From assembly GCF_035083965.1 (NCBI RefSeq), contig NC_089722.1:40285958-40349957 (forward strand): a stretch of DNA of 64,000 bases, given 5' to 3'. Of this stretch, positions 57,600 to 64,000 are shown in pieces. The notes below the pieces were generated by a model. That model was not told where the DNA came from. It saw only the letters and a list, made by a program, of their open reading frames with translations, and made no database searches. This DNA is from Branchiostoma lanceolatum. Taxonomy: Eukaryota > Chordata > Leptocardii > Amphioxiformes > Branchiostomatidae. The first letter of the stretch is position 1; each line of letters begins with the position of its first letter. A program made the position numbers and the translations under genes.

Positions 57600-59940
57600 G
57601 CTGCAGGTTTAACTTCTGTGGAGAAATACTCGTAGTTTTATAGCCAGTTGTGTCTGCAACTCTTCCTGAGTGATCACGTAGCTACGAGGTTGTAGACATG
57701 TTACAGGTTATTGTTACTGTCTATAATATTGTAGACATAATTCGGTTTCTTGTAGGTTCGCAGACATGTCTGGAAATGGAGGTTGGATTACAGTCCTGCA
57801 CGTCATCATATTCTGTCTGTATAGAGAAGCTACCTGTTCGTTGTGTAGTTACAGACATGTCTGGAAAGGGGAGGTTGAGTAGAAGTTTCATATACGTCAT
57901 GCTTATTCTTGGCAGCTGGTAGACAGAAAAATCCCTGGAATAAAGCAGATTTTCTTCAATAAAGAAATAATGATCCATCTTGCGAGGAAGGTCTCTGTCA
58001 AAATGTTCCACTGATGTCGTAAGAGGACTGTCCTTGTGAACATATGAAACAGACCAAACGTCAGACCGAAAGCAACAACGTAATACTATACTCTGATGAT
58101 GTGTCGGATGATGTCATTGGGGATCATCAAGACTAAATAATCTTTCAATAAACTGAGACGTCTGGGTCGTCATGACCTGTAGGCTGTAGAATGGAACAGT
58201 AAGAAGAGACATGTATTTCAGTTAGGACGTTACGTCAATGAAGGTTAGACAATTAAATAAAACATTAGACAAAATAACTGGATAAGGTCTATAAAACAAT
58301 TTGTAAAGGATCAGGGATAGATTGGTGGCGCAATAATTACAAAACATATGTTGACTCTACAAAACACAAAATAAACACAAAATGACAAGCATATCCAAGA
58401 ACATACATTTACTAACAAAAATATAACAACATACGAAAAGGAAATTTTAATGAAGTTCTCTGATAAAATTCAGTGGACGTCAACTTTTAGAAACCTTAAT
58501 CTTCCCCAGTTGCTTGATGCGCTTTGTAAGACCTTGTGTAGGCTTGTGTAGCGAGATAGATAAAAACCACACACGTTGGGAGGACATTTTGGCCCTGTCC
58601 CAGACGTCAGCTGCCAGCAAGGATGACCGACAGAAGGTTCGTACATTCCAGTACCATTTTTTGCCAGACTAGCAACGTCAGCAATGACGTCGGACTACGT
58701 CATGATTTCACCGAGACTATCGTCATTCAGTGACGTACATTTTATCTAGTTTCTCTACTTTATCTGGTCATCAACGATTCAGTCGTAAGTACATCGCTGT
58801 TTCTCCGCCCATGTATAAATGATGGTGATGATGTATGAATATACTATTAGACGTCAAAACGTTATAATATATATTACGTGTAGAGAATATTGGAGGCTGC
58901 TTACCTGGCTAAAGGTAGAAGTAAGACGGGTCACAAGGAGTGGGACCACATGTAAAGCTCTACTGCCGGACAAATGCCGGTATCAAGTCTTCACTATTCA
59001 TAACATGATAGCACCGTACTCGTGTTCTACGTAATACACAGATCATAATCTGCTTTTGATACCACTGCTGGTACAGAATTCAACGCCATTGATACATGTC
59101 ATGTAAGTATCGTCTACCTTCTTTCAATGCTTTGATTTGTGAGTAGCGCATTCAAGGCCATATCTTTACGGATGACATCCACCCAGGAATAGACTTTGAT
59201 CTGTGCACAGAAGGCCCCTTAAGAGCTACGCCGTTACATTACCCCGATTGCAAACTATCTCTAAGGTATCACTACTAGCGACATGGGAGAGCGATCACAT
59301 ATACGTGTAAAGAGTGTGCTCTCCTTTGTTGTTGCTGCTCTTTAATCACGAGGATAAAGCTTTCTATCCTCATAGCTCTGGCGACTGCTTGCCGCGTAAG
59401 ATTTGTCGTCTCATGAGTTTCTGTGGCTAATAGAGTAGAGTGCATGTTTGCAAGCATTCATCGAAGCCTTATAAAGACTATCTGAACAAGCGCCGATCTC
59501 GATATAGCCAGCCCTGACACTTAACTTAGTAAGTAATTTATCTTCAAGGTTGTTTGACGGTTTGTAATAAATGTCAATCTTCTGCTGTATGATAAGTGCC
59601 GGATTCAAAGAGAAACATATTGCAGCGATCGTACGTCCGAGAGTGTCGGCACAGATATTGACAGCTGGCGTGTTGTTCGGTCCATTGACCTGTCAGATAA
59701 CAATAATTAATGAAAATTCCATGTATATTATATGCGATTTGAGTCGCCTGACATTTGTAAAGTTGTGTCATAGCAGGACGTGTGACGTCACCCCATCGAG
59801 GTCAAATAACCAGAACTGTAGCAGGTATGCACCTGGTATTTCTACTGGCTGTGACGTACATGTGTTCCCTCCTTACTGATGTTACAGGTGTGGGTTTCTA
59901 ACATTCTCCTCTGACCCTGGCGACATATGTCATTGCTTGC
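57600..59940. other. Intergenic between P450-A and P450-B
   Basis: It presumably holds the P450-A promoter. The short ORFs here have no recognisable domain and I see no supported gene. Confidence 0.4.
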
Positions 59941-59954
59941 ATTCAGAGCTAGCT

Positions 59955-60535
59955 ACACCTAATAGCGTTTGTGTGTGTACTGGACTCATGGCACGAGGTG
60001 GAATACTAAGTTAGTACTCTTGGAAGTCTGCCACTAGATTGAGCACTGGTCAATGAGGAGTGTCAACCTGTAGGCAAGGAATGACAAAGGAGAAAGACAA
60101 TTCATAGAGACGACAATATGTATTGGTCAATAAACATTTGTCAACACAATGATATAGTAGATTAATAAATTACAAATGAATAGAGATCAATAGCTCATAA
60201 TGACTCATCAATATAGATGTATATACATTCGAGTAATTGCGTTTTTGTGTGTACTGGACCCATGGCACAAGGTAGAATACTAAGTCAGTACTCTTGGAAG
60301 TCTTCCACTAGATTGAGCACTGGTCAAAGAGGAGTGTCAATCTTGACACGTTTTGGAAAGGAATGACAAAAGCAGACATTTGATAGAGACGACGTCGACA
60401 ATATGTGTTGGATAATAGATATTTGTCAACACAATGAATATGGTAGATTAATAAATTACAAATGAATAGAGATCAATAATTACTATCATAGTGACTCATC
60501 ACTGTAATGGTATATATACACTCGAGTAATCTGAC
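59955..60535. repeat. Two-copy tandem duplication, ~275 bp each
   Basis: GTGTGTACTGGACTCATGGC (from about 59969) and GTGTGTACTGGACCCATGGC (from about 60247) begin near-identical stretches. They share GAATACTAAGT-AGTACTC, CCACTAGATTGAGCACTGGT, GTAGATTAATAAATTACAAA and GACTCATCA. It lies just 3' of P450-B. Confidence 0.8.
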
Positions 60536-60787
60536 TGTCATCCAAAGACATTGTGGTTATCAACGTACATGTAATGCAAAAAATTATTGACCACTGCCTC
60601 ATCTTTTCCATAGCACACCAGCTATATATGAGAATCAACATTACCATGCCTCAATCGGCTCAAACTAATACCATACAATATTCGTTGGTTCGGCCCCAAC
60701 AAAACAAACGTCCAACTAGCAACAGCCTTAAGACAGAGGGCAGAATAGTATTACACTGTACATGGACATATATAGTTTAACGTCTAT

Positions 60788-63700
60788 CTACATCTGTTCT
60801 TCTCTCGGTCTGAAGCAGATGCTGTATCTGTCCGGAGCCATGACGACCCCGTAGCGCCCCTGCAGACTGGGCGGGGAAGCCCCGGCAGGCAGCTCCAGCC
60901 GGAAGTCCCTGAGGATCCGCGCCGTGAAGAGGAACAGCTCGGCCTTGGCCATGGACTCCCCCAGACAGCCGCGGCAGCCGGCCAGGAACGGCAGGAAGCT
61001 GCCGCCGCGGAGGAGCTGGCCCGTCTTCGTGTCAAGGAAACGGTCTACAGAGAGCAAAACATTGGAAGGACTGGTCAGCGCCAAAGGGTCATCATGAATG
61101 CCAAAGTGTCATTGTAAAGAGCAATCAGTTTAATGTTTCAAACACCTTTGACTTTTGTTCAGCACATTTTTAGACATATCAATTGTATTTTATGCAGTGT
61201 ATCTATGTTGTTGTATATCATTTTCGAAAAATATATCTGGAAATGTGACAACCATAACTAGCACATAAAATTGCAACAGTCAAACTTCAGGGAGGTTAAT
61301 GTAGATTTCCAGTGTCATTGCATCAGACAGTCTGTTTGCTCTTTCGAACATCTTATGACTGCAACTCGGTGGATGAACTTGTGCTTAGGTTTTGCAAGGG
61401 CTCCATACGTTGTAGGCTGTTTCACGTCAATTACATTTGAAATCGTGACACTCTATAGATAGCAGATTGAATCAGAAGATGAGTTAATCGTTAAGCTGCC
61501 GGCTCTCTCTTATCACTCACACATCTTATCTATTGGTCTTCAGGAGGAAACTAGCATTTTGCTCACCTGGGTTGAACTTTGCCGGATCTGTCCAGTGCCT
61601 CTCGTCATGGTGAATCGCCCACAGGTTAAACATCACACGGGTTCCCTGGGGCACATCGAAGTCTCCGACTCTGTAAAAGTAAATTACAAGTTGTTAAAGA
61701 CAGACAGTTACTTTTCTAAATGCAAACTATATTAGTGTCTTATCAAAATTATGCGGTAAATACTCTATATTATAATTATTATAGATCTGGCGTATTGACA
61801 GACTTTCCTCTGTCACCGAGTGTCAGTGCTCTTGTCAAGTTGTCAAATGAACTTTGAAATTGATAAAGCCAAGTCTTAGTAGAAGTAATAAGATACAAAG
61901 TTTGTTAGGAACGTAAGAATACGATGCATGCCAACTGCCATCAGAGCGAATTCGACGTCTTCAGCAAGAGTAGATTGAGTCCCCAAATTTGTTTTCATTG
62001 GTTTCAAAAACCTAACCAAACTTTTGAAGAGAGTAAATCTACTTACGATGTGTCCCTGATCGTTTTGTGCGGAATGGCTAGCGGCGCCACGGGTCTCATC
62101 CGGAGCACCTCTCTGATGGTGGCCTCCAGGTACGGCAGGCGCTCCCGGTCACACAGACGCACCGGGTCGTTCGCGCACAGGACCTGGTGCATCTCCCTCT
62201 GGATCCGGCCCTGAACCTGCCCAGGGGAAAAACAGATTCGCAGCACGTGAGAACTCTGATGAGAGGTGGCAACATGGTCTTGTGGTAAAGTTGACTTAGA
62301 ATTTAAAGACGGAGGCTCCGCGTTTGGGGAGAGTCACATCTTGAGCACGTTAAAGAACCCACCACACTTATCGAAAACAGTAGGAGTCCTTGCAAAACGT
62401 CGCTGTTTGCCTTTCTGCATCTGCTTTGAATTGATATTGATAGTTTGATAAGGCGTTGCATTGGCGCTTTAATTCTACTCATCTCAGGGTAGTGCACAAG
62501 GAACAGCAGGATACCACCCCCACCCAAAACAAATGTTTTTTTTTTTTTTTTTACCTCGGGATAGTGCACAAGGAACAGCAGGATCCATCTCAAGGTGGTT
62601 GTGGCGGTCTCCATGCCTCCCCCGAAGACGTCGTTGACGGTGATGAGGATGTGGTCGTCGCTCAGGTGCCGCAGTGCCCTGTGTCCGCTCGCCATCACCG
62701 CCTCAGCCTGCGCCTTCAGCAGGGTGTCAATCAAGTCTCGGATCTTCCCGTCCTTGTAGGTCGCCTGGCAACGGCAATGACGTCAAGATTTAGAACACTG
62801 TCACATATGAAAATTATGTTTTGCATGCATTCTGAATCCTGCTGGCTCCACGCTACATGTCTACCGATTATAAAGGCATTTGGCATTGTTGACGATCTTT
62901 GGTGACAGTTCTCTGTCTTTGAACTAGCACTGTTCTGCCAAGTCCTAAAATTATCGCAGTCACATGCACACCTTAAGCTTTTTGAACTCACCGATCGATT
63001 ACGATTATGGTTATGATTATGATGCGTCAACTGTTATTACGGCCATCTTCAATGTCAATGACCCACTGCTCCATTGGTCAAGTAACCTTAAGGATACATG
63101 ACACCAGTATTCCCTTCGCGTCATACACCAAAAACAGATGCTTATCCTGACATGAACTATTGACCAGAAGAGATTCTTTCAATGTTAAAAGAAATCTTGA
63201 CCTACCCGATGTTCCTCGATATTCTTAGACAGCACTTTATTCCTCATGCCAAGACACTCCTTCATTTTCCTTACGGTGGCGTTTGGAAGTTTCTGAAAAG
63301 AACATAGAAAAGCACACCATTAGGGACTGAAAACAATTGTTGTGGTGAATTTCGAAAGAAATCCAGACAATAAAACGCCCTCTAACTAAAAAGTGTCTCC
63401 CTCCCGAGTACACATGATTTAGTTTAATGCCTAGAGGTGGCCATGGTCTCTTGGCCCTGCACCAATCAAACCCGTTTAAAGATCAACGGCTTTGACAGGT
63501 ATCATTGGTATCATGGGAGCAGTGCATAATACACGTTGCCCTGTGGTAGATCCCAAAGTAGTAAAGCTAAAGATGATAACATTTGCGTAGCGCCCAATGA
63601 GCATTACATTCCAATCCTACCTCTATGGCAGATACATTATTGGCATAGAGCAATGGTGCAGATACTTACAGCTAGCACAGGGAACACGTCAATGAGGCCG

Positions 63701-63936
63701 TCCTTGCCGACGGTATCTACGAGGCCTTCGTTGTAGTGCACGATGGTCTTGAACTCGGGGTCTTCGGGGTCGTACCGCTTCCCCAGGCAGAGCCGACTGA
63801 TGATGTTCCCTATGACGACATTCAAGCCCATGTACGGGTCCAGGGGGCGGCCGGCAGAGGCGGCGAGGTGCGAGCACAGCCAATCAGCCTCCTCCGATAC
63901 CCTGCTCTCGAGCTGCTGCATTCCGTTCCCAAACAT
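60788..63936 (-). CDS. Cytochrome P450, clan 2 (CYP2-like), gene B, 5' end beyond window
   Basis: Six exons are visible: 63670-63936, 63206-63292, 62555-62764, 62047-62216, 61567-61670 and 60788-61044. They match gene A exons 3-8 in position; the first five match in length and phase, and the last is six bases longer. The first two coding exons lie right of the window. The I-helix motif [15 protein letters not shown]-helix EVLR, FNPDRFLD and haem loop [10 protein letters not shown] are intact, so the visible part looks functional. Gene B ends REEQM where gene A ends RNA. Exons 3-4 differ clearly from gene A, but exons 6-8 are nearly identical in DNA. Confidence 0.9.
62266..62390 (+). repeat. 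Truncated SINE-like element in P450-B intron
   Basis: GGCAACATGGTCTTGTGGTA followed by GGGGAGAGTCACATCTTGAG and AAAGAACCCACCACACTTAT then CGAAAAC matches the 8111 and 35548 elements. The B-box region is lost. It is intronic in P450-B. Confidence 0.65.
62480..62515 (-). repeat. Extra copy of the 3' end of P450-B exon 5
   Basis: CAGGGTAGTGCACAAGGAAC and the following AGCAGGAT repeat the exon 5 end CGGGATAGTGCACAAGGAAC at 62557. A poly-T tract (about 62536-62552 on the plus strand) lies between the two. The copy does not extend far enough to form an exon. Confidence 0.8.
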
Positions 63937-64000
63937 CTAATCAGAGAGACGTGGCAGAAAAGGGAGGTTAGCCTTGGTAAATCAAACACGTAGTTGTTGG

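Overview
The window is metazoan nuclear DNA, most probably from a lancelet (Branchiostoma-type amphioxus); the organism is an inference. The evidence is short exons with GT-AG introns, tandem thrombospondin/EGF membrane-protein genes with phase-1 EGF exons, clan-2 P450 genes, a chordate-like TIMM22 and type I coronin, and many short inverted-repeat elements and tRNA-derived SINE-like repeats. All gene models below were spliced by hand from reading frame, splice sites and phase. Every internal junction given is phase-consistent.

1-18 kb, minus strand: three tandem paralogous genes for membrane or secreted proteins built as signal peptide, (poly-Arg), split TSP1 module, unusual EGF-like module. 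T1 (14729-17682) adds four calcium-binding-type EGF modules and a transmembrane segment. T2 (11134-12773) goes straight from the EGF-like module to a transmembrane segment. T3 (250-8066, cut by the left edge) adds three EGF modules, a further EGF-like module and a cysteine-rich module I do not recognise. The spaces between and inside them hold DNA-transposon-like inverted-repeat elements (one large element at 4378-7398 encloses a TTAA-flanked piggyBac-like element), non-LTR reverse transcriptase remnants and an 80-bp perfect inverted repeat.

19.7-20.9 kb, minus strand: an intronless-CDS 395-residue protein, helical with a Gly/Ala-rich hydrophobic centre, that I cannot assign to a family.

22.9-48.5 kb, minus strand: a type I coronin gene with thirteen coding exons for a 619-residue protein, unusually long in its linker. 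A separate proline/arginine-rich exon at 47775-48485 joins in phase to an alternative 5' part of the first canonical coronin exon and would give an 864-residue form. TIMM22 (plus strand, 47477-51318) is head-to-head with the canonical coronin start. Its first exon lies inside the intron of the long coronin form, and the coronin extension exon lies inside TIMM22 intron 1.

52.9-64 kb, minus strand: two tandem clan-2 (CYP2-like) cytochrome P450 genes with identical exon structure. The first is complete (507 residues) and the second is cut by the right edge. Their last three exons are much more alike than the upstream ones.

Introns and intergenic spaces otherwise hold dispersed repeats, hairpin elements and microsatellites. 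I found no convincing standalone tRNA, rRNA or other RNA gene.
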